Below, one piece after another: positions 8,901 to 18,606 of a DNA stretch of 64,000 nt (its first letter is position 1; every line of letters starts with the position of its first letter). Location: positions 1-64,000 of the forward strand of contig CALPGA020000005.1 in assembly GCA_943322985.2 (NCBI GenBank), in the 5' to 3' direction. Under the pieces are notes generated by a model, which ran no database searches, was not told the origin of the DNA, and was given only the letters and a program-made list of their open reading frames with translations. The DNA is from Candidatus Finniella inopinata (GTDB taxonomy: Bacteria; Pseudomonadota; Alphaproteobacteria; Paracaedibacterales; CAITNM01). The translations under genes were made by a program, and so were the position numbers.

Positions 8901-11068
8901 GTGCAATAGGACGTGAAACTAACTTTTCAATGTTACCATCTTATTTTTGGGAAAACTTGGTTGCAATGAACGCCGTTAGTGATTTCATAAAGTCAGGTTT
9001 TGTTGGCGACCTTAACGAAGCAAAGTGGAACGCTATAATTGCAGGATTAGATGCAGCAGGAATAGATGAACAAAAATTTTATACTGAACAGCATGATGCA
9101 ATTCTTGAAATGTTCAAGCGAAAAGAAATAGTCGAATCAGTCAACCAATTGCCTTTTACTCACATTTATATGACTTCTTTTTCAAAAAACGTCCTAAAAA
9201 ATATTCTTGAAGGACTTGTAAGGAATAATGGACGCGATGAAGTTCTTGAGAAGTTAAAAGCTTTTGGGAACTACATCAGCATTAGCACTGGAAAAGATGA
9301 CGGTTCTCTTCCAAGAAAGTCTATATACGATATATTTAAGGAAGTTGGCTTGGTCGATCACTCCTGGAAAGATTTTTTCAATTATATAGCTGATGCATGC
9401 TTTTGTTCTTCACCAGCGGAACAACGCATCGATGACATTATTGAGATTGTAAAAGATGGATACCCTGATTTTAGCGAATTTCAAATAGGGAATATTTTAG
9501 TTCAATTGCCTTTTGTTAAGTTTCAGTCTTGCATAAGTGAACCAGCTTTAGCCGATCTGATATTGAAAGCTAATCACTATATTAATCTAGATAATTCTGT
9601 TTTATTACCGGCTGAGAAAAAAGCGATACGCTTTCAATTATATGATTTGGCTTATCAAAATGGAAAACTTGATAATTTATCAATATCATCAGATATTGGT
9701 GAGTGGCTAATGACTCTGCCTGATTCTGAACGTTTGGCCGTATTGAACCCTGATTCTTTTAGTATTAAAACCTTAAAAAAATTTAATTTGCCTAGTATTT
9801 ATCAAAGTGATGCTGCCATTCAAGAACTAGCTGCTCACCTGTTTCCTACTGAAAAGCACGTGATAGAATTTTTGGCCAGAGGGCAAAATTCATTTTTTCT
9901 TAAGGACACAGACCAATATTTATTAGATAGGCCATCGATAGATTGGTTATATAGATTACTTCAGCCACGTATGCCTGAAGTTCTATCAACAATGCTAAAA
10001 ATACTAGACACAACATCTGCATCTTGGACAGGTTCTAGTTCCATACCAATGTTATCACCCCTTGCCGCTGTATTATACGCTAAAATGGGCATACAACTGC
10101 CTGACAAAAAAAGAGATACATTTATTCACCCTCATTCATTTGTATTGGCTCGAGCATTAACTATTACAGAATCATCACTTGTATTATCTGCTGACCAGTT
10201 TATTTATTGCATTAAAAATAGCGATTGCAATAAACTTCATCTCTCTTTTGATCCTTCCACAGACATTAGTGATGTGCTAACCGCACGTTTTGCAGCAATA
10301 AAAGAAACAGTGCGTGAAGGGCTATTTGGAGATATAAATAGCATAAATAAGCTTCAGAAAATGACAATTTATAATATGGGTCCAAATGATACGACTGTTC
10401 GTGAATTTTTGCAGTATATCCGTGGAAATTGGTACCTAAACGAAGCACCAGAAGTCATTGCAGCAGTACGTAGCCACTTTTTTGCTGGTGCTAATAAAGA
10501 TGAAATAGTCGAACGCGTTCTTAGCTTAAAGCCTGATGAAAAAGAGCTTTTGTGGATTGCTAAAGTGGTAGGGCCACATATCCCAGCAATTTTTAGAGAG
10601 ATCAATAAAAATCTACAGAAAATAACACCATTTGCTTTAGCTCTATTTGCAACAGTTGAAAAGAAACTTAATGAAGATCTGCAAAAAAAAGCTCCCTCAG
10701 TTCCCATGAAATTCGATATAAAAGTTAAAATTCCAAGTATCCGCTCTAATGATTATTTAGTAGAAAAATTAGGCATTGATGTCCTATTAGCCTTATCTCC
10801 AGAAGAGATAGTCCCTTTTTTAAAGGGTCCTTTCTTGCGTAGCCATCGTTGGAGCGATAAAGATGATTTAAAAGCCTTCGACTCACGTTTATGCGACAAG
10901 TGCTATTCAACAGATTCACTCGCTGCTCGCTTGGAAACCGCTAAAGATGCGGTGAAAGTATGCCTAGCTCGTGATGCTGCAACGACAGAAAAATTACGTA
11001 CTATTTCAAATAGTTTTTGGATGAAAGAACCAATGAAATCATTCCTTGCATTTGTTTCTGCTGATTAA
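5996..11068 (+). CDS. Giant exported protein with N-terminal Nudix domain
   Basis: A 1690-residue protein with a Sec signal peptide (residues 1-21, cleavage after AWA). A Nudix domain follows at about 35-180. Its Nudix box runs G70-x5-E76-x7-R84 E85 L A E88 E89, so the metal-binding glutamates are present; only the final consensus Gly is Ala. The domain resembles sugar-nucleotide or ADP-ribose type Nudix hydrolases. The remaining 1500 residues match nothing I recognise. They are largely helical, with a Ser-rich linker at about 597-628 and a loosely ankyrin-like stretch near residues 810-875. ATG at 5996 gives a clean signal peptide; a TTG four codons upstream is less likely. It stands alone and shares its TTAA stop with convergent dnaE. 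Nudix enzymes are normally cytosolic, so an exported one suggests a host-directed role (inference). Confidence 0.8.
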   Translation: MRKILNIVVLFSFISQQLAWAAPLPWNPDFESASVLPYHVDAYGRSWVLLSKKNYNDPDYGAHSWGDFGGKVEDGESAITAAERELAEETAGQITASQEELMAGPYHQFDMKNSPFGDNGVRRHTIFFKKMPEMFSLKIEEGADRGPSSDGSHEVSQYQWVLAKDLLEMTIPGIFGRVLGLYTPDALRVDPNYRDNKNECFSVPFFVLLQQAAVKRFLLKEEGSQTFSQIAFSKLGFQDWRLVHSGLLSEPVNELEARLRQQQLEQTLHFDPESISEEVELLSTERSTGQKWTKNNGKWEPTEKETENNQDATDSPVQIRLFHGHTNNLYYHQLPDSPNSWHEETENEDVHKLMNQYTLRSRMLKEMKLQSIAVAKSNNTSNEFSNFQIMTDSQLRYLFEDSPVDLTDTAAVLEAYKTKVKSMHSYTTAIDTITHPSFVAAVDAVLKEERAHPEMFTAYHGCTAEIHFLNTVYSALSEALGLPKRAVHWRLFDSVARHYANVSSAFSDTAQSGIQASKFVNYYEVLVAANAALTGNPEHDGCRTLTYWKRGYSETPLDLKHVLGDVLTGIGIKSDQTASLVRSLYALYESLYFVEDPESSTVVDSSGSSTAITVDASSSAAETPKRRVGILRQIFVTPESVEEQLALSGWFFNHPLAFDDRQLPDGSIISIYANLEEGSDAWMRALPNALRFMAHIRAGHSADMERNIKAYHAQVPDGLRPFGLLGHEVRLFAGQDPTLVKTHFYPTSEKDSTREEEAKIASSAIIRNALPGTELPIRSFHDFYTTYQLLQQIIKNQLGIRVAHAPVSLEQFKAAVAQGDRETMEVYLQDSSVHTLLFEETDIITGQIRKFTLPDYMAMVAMRHNMAANTIGAAAKKHNLISEQNIDFTQTPYALWAILQEGGLNLQQLGWDGSLATALRFAHVDSNNDDPMLSTGVAKESHFSGTFLELTIADLMHRPLTLDMTNFIRAIGRETNFSMLPSYFWENLVAMNAVSDFIKSGFVGDLNEAKWNAIIAGLDAAGIDEQKFYTEQHDAILEMFKRKEIVESVNQLPFTHIYMTSFSKNVLKNILEGLVRNNGRDEVLEKLKAFGNYISISTGKDDGSLPRKSIYDIFKEVGLVDHSWKDFFNYIADACFCSSPAEQRIDDIIEIVKDGYPDFSEFQIGNILVQLPFVKFQSCISEPALADLILKANHYINLDNSVLLPAEKKAIRFQLYDLAYQNGKLDNLSISSDIGEWLMTLPDSERLAVLNPDSFSIKTLKKFNLPSIYQSDAAIQELAAHLFPTEKHVIEFLARGQNSFFLKDTDQYLLDRPSIDWLYRLLQPRMPEVLSTMLKILDTTSASWTGSSSIPMLSPLAAVLYAKMGIQLPDKKRDTFIHPHSFVLARALTITESSLVLSADQFIYCIKNSDCNKLHLSFDPSTDISDVLTARFAAIKETVREGLFGDINSINKLQKMTIYNMGPNDTTVREFLQYIRGNWYLNEAPEVIAAVRSHFFAGANKDEIVERVLSLKPDEKELLWIAKVVGPHIPAIFREINKNLQKITPFALALFATVEKKLNEDLQKKAPSVPMKFDIKVKIPSIRSNDYLVEKLGIDVLLALSPEEIVPFLKGPFLRSHRWSDKDDLKAFDSRLCDKCYSTDSLAARLETAKDAVKVCLARDAATTEKLRTISNSFWMKEPMKSFLAFVSAD

Positions 11069-14000
11069 CTACACCAAGCCATCAACTGGTGGTATACATG
11101 AGTGTTGATTGATTTTTTGCCTAAGCTAACGGTGGCGGGAATGCCTAAAGAATCTTTTGAAAACTCAAGCACTACTTCGCAGGCGCCTATTGGTAATGCT
11201 TGAATTTCATCAAGCAATCCCTTAATTGGCTTGTCGCTTGCTACCTTCAAGCTAATGCTGGTGAAGGGCTGCATATCGTTTAGATTATAGATTTTGTTGG
11301 CAGTTAAGCGCAGTTGTTCGTTATCTTTTTTAACAGCAACTTCAACAGCTAATAAATTTCCGACTTTTAACAAATCAACAGATTGACTGTAAATCTCACT
11401 AAATAACGTAACCTCATAGGTGCCTTCTTGGTCTGATAAACTTAGAAAGGCGTATTTTTGCCCTTTTTTGCCAGTGCGCACCGTTGTAGTGAGTAATACA
11501 CCGGCCACACGAATATTACCTGCAGAAACAGTTGCGAACATTGAAGATGGTGTTAATTGAAGCTGCTCAATTTGTTGCTTATAAGCATTTAAGGGGTGGT
11601 CCGATAGGTAGAACCCTAAGGAATCAAATTCTTTTTGTAGCGATGTTAATCCATCCCATTTCGGAACATCCGGAAGTTTGAAGGTGATTGCGTTATCTGT
11701 CGCTCCTCCAAATAAACTACGCTGAGAGCTTTTGGCGGCATTCGCCTTTTTGGAAGCAATGTAGCTTATGTGTTCAATAGCTTCAAACAGAGCGCGTCGG
11801 TTAGGTTCCAAGCAGTCAAACGCACCAGAACCAATTAAATTTTCTAGTAGTCTTTTGCTAAGGTGTTTGGAATCAACGCGCTCAATAAAATTGGTCATGG
11901 TTGAAAATGGTTCTTGCCCACGTACTTGTGCAATAGCATCAATAACTTGGCCTCCAACGTTTTTAAGGGCTCCTAAACCAAAGCGCACGGCACTGCCTTC
12001 AGCAGTGAAATTTGCAAAAGAATGATTAACATCAGGAGGTAGTAACGTTGTTCCTATTCGTAGCATGTCTTGTTTGTAGGCGTTTATTTTATCGGTGTTG
12101 TGCATATCTGCTGTCATTGATGCAGCAAAGAAAGCAATTGGATAATTCGCTTTTAAATAAGCTGTTTGATAAGCAAGAAGAGCGTAAGGAGCCGAATGTG
12201 ATTTGTTAAATCCATACCCTGCGAACTTTGCCATTTGGTCAAATAATTGAGATGCAGTTTGAGGCTTCACTCCTTTTGCAATGGCACCAGTTACAAATTT
12301 TTCGCGTTGGTCATCCATTTCGCTTTTAATTTTTTTACCCATAGCACGACGCAGCATATCCGCAGCACCCAGGGTGTACCCACCAATGACTTGAGCAATT
12401 TGCATAACCTGTTCTTGATAGACCATTACTCCATAGGTTGGCGCTAAAATTGGTTCAAGTTCAGGCGTTAAAAATGTAACAAGTTCTTGACCATGCTTGC
12501 ATGCTAAGTACCTTGGTATGTCATCCATTGGGCCTGGTCTGTACAAAGCAACCAAGGCAATTAAATCTTCAAAGCGGTCAGGTCGTAATTTACGTAACAC
12601 ATCTCGCATACCAGCACTTTCCAGCTGGAACACACCTACAACGTTGACGTTGCATAATAACTCAAAGGTTTTTGGATCATCTAGAGGAATAGATTGAATC
12701 ACAAAATTAGGAAGCTGATGTTCAGCAGTTTCACGCACAATTTTGCAGGCATGTTCAATAATGCTAAGGGTTTTAAGGCCTAGAAAGTCGAATTTTACTA
12801 GCCCTGCTAATTCAACATATTTCATGTTAAATTGCGTTGCTGGCAAGCTTGAGCTTTCATCTTTAAATAACGGGACTAAGGATGTAAGAGGGCGATCACC
12901 AATTACAACACCTGCCGCGTGGGTTGAAGCATGACGATATAAACCTTCAAGTTTTTTACCAATTTCAACCATTTTTGCGATTGCATCATCATCGTCGCAA
13001 GCCTGATTAATTGCTGGTTCTATTTCTATGGCTTGCTCTAGTGTTACAGGGCTAGCAGGATTGTTAGGTATCAATTTACAAATACGATCAACCACAGGGT
13101 AGGGGATTTGCAAAACGCGTCCCACGTCGCGCAATACTGCGCGTGCCTGCAATTTACCAAAGGTAATAATGTGAGCAACTCGGTCACTGCCGTATTTTTG
13201 CTGAACATAAACTAGAACTTCGTCTCTTCTGTCCTGACAAAAGTCCACGTCAAAGTCAGGCATTGAAACACGTTCAGGGTTTAAAAAACGTTCAAAAATT
13301 AGCGTGAACCGAATAGGATCCATGTCAGTAATGGTTAGCGACCATGCCACTAGTGAACCTGCTCCAGAACCACGACCAGGCCCCACAGGAATTCCCTGTC
13401 CTTTTGCCCATTTTATAAAATCAGCAACGATCAAAAAGTATCCGCAGAATCCCATGTGCTTGATGATGCCAATTTCATAGTTTAAGCGTTCTTGGTATTG
13501 GTTACGGATTTCTTCATGTTCATCTTTTGCAAATCTCAAAAAAACTTCTTCTTGCAAGCGCTTTTCTAAACCTTCTTGTGCTTGAAAAACAAGCTCTTCT
13601 TCTTCACTTCGCCCATTCTCACTATCAAAATGTGGAAGAATTGGGTTGTGAAGAGTGGGCATGAACCGACAGCGTTTTGCAATATTTACCGTGTTTTGAA
13701 TTGCTTCAGGCAAGTCCTTAAACAGCTCCTGCATTTCTGTTGAGCTTTTAAAGTAATGGTGAGGTGTGACTCTGCGTCGATCATCCTGTGCAACGTAAGT
13801 GCTGCTTGCAATGCATAGCAAAGCATCGTGGGCTTCAAAGTAGCTGAAATCGGGAAAGTAAACATTGTTTGTGGCAACAAGCGGCAAGTTGTGCGTGTAA
13901 GCTTTTTCAATGAAAATTTCTTCAAGTTCTTGTTCAGCTGATGTGCCGTGACGTTGAATTTCTACATAAAGACAGTCAGGGAAATATGCTTTAAGTTTAT

Positions 14001-14481
14001 TTAAAAAATCATCAGATTCATTGATGTCTTCATTTTCTTCATGACTCACGTTGAGTTGTTTTGCTAATAGCTGCCCCCAAACACCGTCTATACCCCCAGT
14101 TAAAGCGATTAAGCCTTGTGATCTGCTTTCTAAGTATTCAAAAGGAATATAAGGTTTCTCATGTTCACAAGGGGATCCGAGGTATAAATAGCTAACAATG
14201 TCTAATAAATTTGTGTATCCAATTTCAGATGCAACAAGCAAGACTAAAGAGCCAATTGTGTTAGAAAACTGAACGCTAAGTTCACAACCAATGATTGGTT
14301 GAATGCCCGAGCTAGCGCATAACATTGCGCTTTCTAATGCACCAAAAAGATTATTGGTGTCTGTAATCGCAATAGCAGGTTGATCAAATTGCTCACAAAG
14401 TTGTGGCAATGACTTAACCTTAATGGCCCCTTCTGCTAGAGAATAGGCGCTATGGACACGAAGATGAACAAACTCAACCAT
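11065..14481 (-). CDS. dnaE: DNA polymerase III alpha subunit
   Basis: Catalytic subunit of the replicative polymerase, about 1138 residues, normal for DnaE1. The N-terminal PHP domain starts with VHLRVHSAYSLAEGAIK. The polymerase core has GRGSGAGSLVAWSL and the catalytic aspartates in MPDFDVDFCQDRRDEV. YGFNKSHSAPYALLAYQTAYLK marks the fingers and tudor region. A helix-hairpin-helix and an OB-fold (VAGVLLTT, about 960-1060) close the protein. ATG at 14481 is used here; a TTG two codons upstream is also possible. The minus-strand MarR gene ends 81 bp upstream of the start. The 3' end shares a 4-bp TTAA with the convergent Nudix gene, so there is no space for a terminator. Confidence 0.96.
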   Translation of the reverse strand: MVEFVHLRVHSAYSLAEGAIKVKSLPQLCEQFDQPAIAITDTNNLFGALESAMLCASSGIQPIIGCELSVQFSNTIGSLVLLVASEIGYTNLLDIVSYLYLGSPCEHEKPYIPFEYLESRSQGLIALTGGIDGVWGQLLAKQLNVSHEENEDINESDDFLNKLKAYFPDCLYVEIQRHGTSAEQELEEIFIEKAYTHNLPLVATNNVYFPDFSYFEAHDALLCIASSTYVAQDDRRRVTPHHYFKSSTEMQELFKDLPEAIQNTVNIAKRCRFMPTLHNPILPHFDSENGRSEEEELVFQAQEGLEKRLQEEVFLRFAKDEHEEIRNQYQERLNYEIGIIKHMGFCGYFLIVADFIKWAKGQGIPVGPGRGSGAGSLVAWSLTITDMDPIRFTLIFERFLNPERVSMPDFDVDFCQDRRDEVLVYVQQKYGSDRVAHIITFGKLQARAVLRDVGRVLQIPYPVVDRICKLIPNNPASPVTLEQAIEIEPAINQACDDDDAIAKMVEIGKKLEGLYRHASTHAAGVVIGDRPLTSLVPLFKDESSSLPATQFNMKYVELAGLVKFDFLGLKTLSIIEHACKIVRETAEHQLPNFVIQSIPLDDPKTFELLCNVNVVGVFQLESAGMRDVLRKLRPDRFEDLIALVALYRPGPMDDIPRYLACKHGQELVTFLTPELEPILAPTYGVMVYQEQVMQIAQVIGGYTLGAADMLRRAMGKKIKSEMDDQREKFVTGAIAKGVKPQTASQLFDQMAKFAGYGFNKSHSAPYALLAYQTAYLKANYPIAFFAASMTADMHNTDKINAYKQDMLRIGTTLLPPDVNHSFANFTAEGSAVRFGLGALKNVGGQVIDAIAQVRGQEPFSTMTNFIERVDSKHLSKRLLENLIGSGAFDCLEPNRRALFEAIEHISYIASKKANAAKSSQRSLFGGATDNAITFKLPDVPKWDGLTSLQKEFDSLGFYLSDHPLNAYKQQIEQLQLTPSSMFATVSAGNIRVAGVLLTTTVRTGKKGQKYAFLSLSDQEGTYEVTLFSEIYSQSVDLLKVGNLLAVEVAVKKDNEQLRLTANKIYNLNDMQPFTSISLKVASDKPIKGLLDEIQALPIGACEVVLEFSKDSLGIPATVSLGKKSINTHVYHQLMAWCS

Positions 14482-14562
14482 GAACAATTAATAAAAAACT
14501 GTATCCATAATGTGCCGAAGTCAAGCGCTGTTTTCAAGGGCTGTTAATCAGAACTCAAAAAT

Positions 14563-15015
14563 TTAACGTCTTTCCTTAGCTGATGTTTCAGTCCAGAAAC
14601 GTTCTAGTTTCTGCAAGGAGCTTCCTAACAGAGCTAAAGTTTCTTTTCCGCCCTTATTATTAAGGCCTTCTGCATGATTATGGAAAATACGATCAAATTT
14701 CTTGTATAAGTCTAACCCTTTTTGGGATAGCTTTACCTGGCTTGAACGACGATCATGAGGTGTTGGAACCTGGATAATGTATTCATTTTGCACCATTTTG
14801 CGCAAATTATACGACACATTTGAACCAAGGTAATACCCTCGATTTGTCAATTCACCAATAGTTAACTGATTTGTGCCAATATTACAAAGCACAATGGTTT
14901 GGACATTATTTATATCAAATATGGCCAAATGATCCAGCTCTGCTTTTACTACATCTAAAAAAAGGCGATGAAGTCGCTCAAGAGCTTGGACTGAATCAAA
15001 GTATTCTTCTTTCAT
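14563..15015 (-). CDS. MarR-family winged-helix regulator, LdtR-like
   Basis: A 150-residue DNA-binding regulator. The core NVQTIVLCNIG, LTIGELTNRGYYLGSNVSYNLRK (recognition helix) and the wing with DRRSSQ are typical of the MarR/LdtR group found in alphaproteobacteria, where LdtR controls cell-wall L,D-transpeptidase and stress genes. Target genes here are unknown. It is a single gene reading toward dnaE. About 200 bp separate it from gltA; that gap is AT-rich and carries no hairpin with a convincing T-run. Confidence 0.85.
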   Translation of the reverse strand: MKEEYFDSVQALERLHRLFLDVVKAELDHLAIFDINNVQTIVLCNIGTNQLTIGELTNRGYYLGSNVSYNLRKMVQNEYIIQVPTPHDRRSSQVKLSQKGLDLYKKFDRIFHNHAEGLNNKGGKETLALLGSSLQKLERFWTETSAKERR

Positions 15016-15216
15016 AGATTACATTTACTTATGGACATTAACTAAAATATACAATCAAATAGTTAAAATTAATTTAATATAATGTAAAAAAAACAATAAA
15101 ATAGCCATATATTTTGCTATCTGTTATTTTGGGGTAATTATGAAAGGCAGACGCTTAAATCTAATGATTTTCCGTGTTTCAAGGCATTATGTGGCTTGAA
15201 AGCCTTTAGTTTAGCT

Positions 15217-16494
15217 CTATGTGCTCTTAAAAAAAGTACGATTTTTTTCACCGACATAAAGTTGTCGTGGTCTTCCAGTTTTTTGAGCAGGATCAGCCAT
15301 CATTTCATTCCATTGCGCAATCCAACCAACGGTGCGTGCAACCGAAAAAATAACAGTAAACATAGATGTTGGTATTTCTAATGCTTTAAACATAATGCCC
15401 GAATAGAAATCTACGTTGGGATAAAGCTTTTTTTCAATGAAATAGGGATCTTTCAAAGCAATAGACTCAAGTTCAAGAGCTATTTCTAATAGAGGCTCAC
15501 TAAGTTTAAGTTGATCTAATACATCGTGACATGCTTTGCGAATGATGCGAGCGCGTGGGTCATAATTCTTGTACACTCGGTGACCAAAGCCTGAAAGTCG
15601 GAAAGAATCATTTTTACTTTTTGCGCGTTCTATATATTCAGGGATGTTTTTTACTGAACCTATTTGCTTAAGCATGGAAAGTACAGCTTCATTTGCACCA
15701 CCATGAGCTGGCCCCCATAAAGCAGCAATTCCAGAAGCAATACAAGCAAATGGATTGGCTTGGCTAGATCCAGCGAGTCTAACGGTTGATGTTGAAGCAT
15801 TTTGCTCATGATCTGCATGCAATATGAATATTATGTCCATGGCGCGGGCAATAACAGTATTTATCTGATATGGCTCAGATGGAATGGCGAACATCATATT
15901 TAGAAAATTTTGCGAATAGGTTAGCTGGTTTTTTGGATATGGTAGAGGGCAGCCGCGTGCGTAATTGTACGCCATTGCTGCAATAGTTGGCATTTTAGCA
16001 ATCAGACGATGAGATGCTATCTCTCGTTGTTGTGGATCATATATATCAAGACTGTCATGATAAAAAGCAGAAAGTGCCCCAACAACGCCAACCATAATTG
16101 CCATTGGATGTGCATCACGACGAAATCCTTGAAAAAATGATCGTAATTGTTCATGCACCATAGTGTGGTGATTTATTGATTGTTCAAAAGATTCTTTCTG
16201 TGCAATGTCAGGTAATTCACCGTAAAGTAGTAAATAGGCAACCTCTAGAAAATCACACTTTTCGACTAGGTCTTCAATAGGATAGCCACGGTATAATAAA
16301 ACGCCTTCATCACCATTAATGTATGTAATGCTGGATGTGCAGCTTGCTGTTGAAGTGAATCCGGGGTCATAACAAAACATCCCTGTTTCTTGGTAGAAGT
16401 TACGAATATCAAGAACATCTGGCCCACAACTGCCTTTGAGGATAGGAACTTCGATAGTTTTTCCATCAACTGTAATCGTGGCTTTGCGGGTCAT
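15217..16494 (-). CDS. gltA: Citrate synthase (type II)
   Basis: Condenses acetyl-CoA and oxaloacetate at the entry to the TCA cycle. The protein has 425 residues, a normal length. Catalytic residues are visible: a His in [14 protein letters not shown], a His in [15 protein letters not shown] and an Asp in NVDFYSG. The N-terminal beta-sandwich ([18 protein letters not shown]) and YRGYPIEDL are typical of the hexameric Gram-negative type. Together with acnA it shows that at least the first part of the TCA cycle is retained. It is separated from asnB by 57 bp on the same strand. Confidence 0.96.
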   Translation of the reverse strand: MTRKATITVDGKTIEVPILKGSCGPDVLDIRNFYQETGMFCYDPGFTSTASCTSSITYINGDEGVLLYRGYPIEDLVEKCDFLEVAYLLLYGELPDIAQKESFEQSINHHTMVHEQLRSFFQGFRRDAHPMAIMVGVVGALSAFYHDSLDIYDPQQREIASHRLIAKMPTIAAMAYNYARGCPLPYPKNQLTYSQNFLNMMFAIPSEPYQINTVIARAMDIIFILHADHEQNASTSTVRLAGSSQANPFACIASGIAALWGPAHGGANEAVLSMLKQIGSVKNIPEYIERAKSKNDSFRLSGFGHRVYKNYDPRARIIRKACHDVLDQLKLSEPLLEIALELESIALKDPYFIEKKLYPNVDFYSGIMFKALEIPTSMFTVIFSVARTVGWIAQWNEMMADPAQKTGRPRQLYVGEKNRTFFKST

Positions 16495-16551
16495 ATGCTT
16501 ATGCCTAAAGGATTTATATCATTGCGTTGAGTGTAACAAAGAATAAATTTT

Positions 16552-18426
16552 CTACAAATTGTATTCTTTGCGCCATTGCTGAAACATCAACACGACCCAC
16601 AGTTTGTACTGATAGTTATATTGACCAGTTTGGTGCTTTTCCCAAGTTGATTGAATTGCTTGGTTGCTGATTCCAAATTCTTCTAATGATGACGAAAATA
16701 ACAACGAAGAAGCCCAATCTTTTAAATCACCTCGTAACCACGTATCAATAGGCACACCAAAACCCATTTTAGGACGGTTAAACATTTGCTCAGGTATATA
16801 GGATTTTAAAATTTCTCTTAGAATCCATTTTCCTTTGCCGCGGTGCAGTTTTAAGTGTTCGGGCAGGCTCCAAGCTAATGCAATAAGCCTGTGATCAAGT
16901 AAAGGCACTCTAGCTTCTAAACTTACTGCCATGCTGGCGCGATCTACTTTTGTTAAAATATCCCCAGGCAGATAGGTCAACATATCCCAAAATTGAAAGT
17001 TCTCGATGCTATCGTTTAATGATGGATGCGTAGGAAAGCAGTCGCCGGTTCCAGTTTCCCAGTGATGCACTAACATCCGGTAGCAATCTGTTAAATTTTT
17101 AGCCTGAAATAACATGATGCCGCGATCTATTTTATCAGCAAGAAGCTTTGGGCATCCAGGCAGTTTTTCAAGTATTTTCCAAAACCATAGGGGAACGCAC
17201 CGTAAATACGGCACAAAATACCTTATAATTCCAGGTGTGAGGCTTCTAATTTTCCACAGTTTTTTACCCAACGTGTATCGATTGTAGCCAGCGAAAAGTT
17301 CATCGCCTCCATCTCCAGAAAGACTTACGGTCACATGATCTCTGGCAAGCTTTGAAACTAAATACGTTGGAATTTGCGAAACATCAGCAAATGGTTCGTC
17401 ATACATGGCAGCTAAATGCGGAATAACTTCTTGTGCTTCCTGTGCCGAAACATAAAATTCATGGTGATCAGTTTGTAAATGCTCGGCAATTTGCTTGGCA
17501 AAAGGAGCTTCGTTGTAATTGGGAATATCAAAACCAATTGAAAAAGTTTTAATTCTATCAACTGATTGAGACTGCATTAAACTAACCACTAAAGAGCTAT
17601 CAATGCCACCAGACAAAAATGCCCCTAAAGGTACGTCAGCCTGACAACGTCGCTTCACAGCATCTTTTAAAAGGATGTGAGTGGCATCTATCCACTGCTC
17701 GTCTGTTTGATTGGCTGTATAATTCTTTGCTTGAGTAATCTCTTCTTTCAAATCCCAGTACGCAGTTGTTGTGTGCTTTCCGTTTGCGTGCAGATGCACA
17801 GCGGTTCCAGGTTTCACTTTTTGTAAATTTTCAAATATGCAGGATGTTTCAGGCACATACCCAAACGCAAAAAATTCTTTAGCTGCATTTTTGTCTAGCT
17901 TACTTTCCCATGCAGGGTGCGGCATTAGGCTTTTGGGTTGTGACCCAAATAACCAAACATTATTCATGTGCCCAAAGTACAAAGGCTTTATGCCAACACG
18001 GTCTCTCACCAAAGTAAGCGTTTGCGTTTGTTTATCCCAAACAGCAAATGCAAACATGCCGATAAACAATTTAACAGATGCTTCAATTCCCCACATATCG
18101 AAGGCCGCCAACATAATTTCGGTATCGCTATGACCTTTAAAATCAATATTGGAAAGTGAGACCTTAATCTCAGCCCCATTAAAAACTTCTCCATTATAAA
18201 TCATCACGTAACGTCCCGAATGAGATGTCATTGGTTGATGGCCAGCAGGTGATAAATCAACAATTGATAAGCGTCTGTGAGCTAGGGCAACGCCATGCTC
18301 TTGGCTAATCCAAATTCCATGTGAATCGGGTCCGCGTGACTGAATTTTTTCAGCCATCGTCTGTGCAAGTTGTTCATTAACTGAGAATTTTTTAGTAGGA
18401 TCCCAAAAACCAGTGATACCGCACAT
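16552..18426 (-). CDS. asnB: Glutamine-hydrolysing asparagine synthetase
   Basis: ATP-dependent amidation of aspartate using glutamine. The N-terminal nucleophile must be Cys2, so the start is the ATG at 18426 (MCGITGFWDP) and not the ATG four codons upstream; the protein is 624 residues. The glutaminase domain has SRGPDSHGIW, AHRRLSIVD and YNGEVFN. The synthetase domain has the PP-loop LSGGIDSSLVVSL, then SLSGDGGDELFAGYNRY. The length and the C-terminal layout resemble the longer AsnB type that also occurs in polysaccharide clusters, so amidation of a sugar or another acid cannot be excluded. There is no polysaccharide cluster around it. Confidence 0.92.
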   Translation of the reverse strand: MCGITGFWDPTKKFSVNEQLAQTMAEKIQSRGPDSHGIWISQEHGVALAHRRLSIVDLSPAGHQPMTSHSGRYVMIYNGEVFNGAEIKVSLSNIDFKGHSDTEIMLAAFDMWGIEASVKLFIGMFAFAVWDKQTQTLTLVRDRVGIKPLYFGHMNNVWLFGSQPKSLMPHPAWESKLDKNAAKEFFAFGYVPETSCIFENLQKVKPGTAVHLHANGKHTTTAYWDLKEEITQAKNYTANQTDEQWIDATHILLKDAVKRRCQADVPLGAFLSGGIDSSLVVSLMQSQSVDRIKTFSIGFDIPNYNEAPFAKQIAEHLQTDHHEFYVSAQEAQEVIPHLAAMYDEPFADVSQIPTYLVSKLARDHVTVSLSGDGGDELFAGYNRYTLGKKLWKIRSLTPGIIRYFVPYLRCVPLWFWKILEKLPGCPKLLADKIDRGIMLFQAKNLTDCYRMLVHHWETGTGDCFPTHPSLNDSIENFQFWDMLTYLPGDILTKVDRASMAVSLEARVPLLDHRLIALAWSLPEHLKLHRGKGKWILREILKSYIPEQMFNRPKMGFGVPIDTWLRGDLKDWASSLLFSSSLEEFGISNQAIQSTWEKHQTGQYNYQYKLWVVLMFQQWRKEYNL

Positions 18427-18496
18427 ATCGCACAACATTTAAAAGCTAGTGCGAATCTAGCAAATATAACGACGACAATAAAGATGGATATTAAAT

Positions 18497-18572
18497 TGGC
18501 GTCCCCAACGGGAGTCGAACCCGTGTTCCCGCCTTGAAAGGGCGACGTCCTAGGCCACTAGACGATGGGGAC
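18497..18572 (-). tRNA. tRNA-Glu (UUC)
   Basis: Read on the minus strand, the 76 nt fold into a full cloverleaf. The acceptor stem is GTCCCCA/TGGGGAC, the D arm is GTC...GAC, the anticodon stem is TCGCC/GGCGG with loop CTTTCAA (anticodon TTC), and the T-loop is TTCGACT. The discriminator is G and the 3' CCA is encoded. It sits 34 bp downstream of speE and about 70 bp upstream of asnB, all on the same strand, so it may be processed from a longer transcript. Confidence 0.97.
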
Positions 18573-18606
18573 TTGGAATGAACTATAATGTTTAAATGCC
18601 TTTTCG

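Noticed and set aside
10369-10707. 112-codon minus-strand frame inside the giant Nudix gene
   Set aside because: It is antisense to a continuous coding frame, with no ribosome site or recognisable protein features.
15180-15210. Terminator hairpin after gltA
   Set aside because: AAGGC/GCCTT pairs over a 16-nt loop with no T-run in either direction.
17771-18133. 120-codon plus-strand frame inside asnB
   Set aside because: Shadow of the conserved asnB coding sequence on the opposite strand.
18427-18438. Upstream ATG for asnB
   Set aside because: The N-terminal nucleophile must be Cys2 after Met removal, which fixes the start at 18426.
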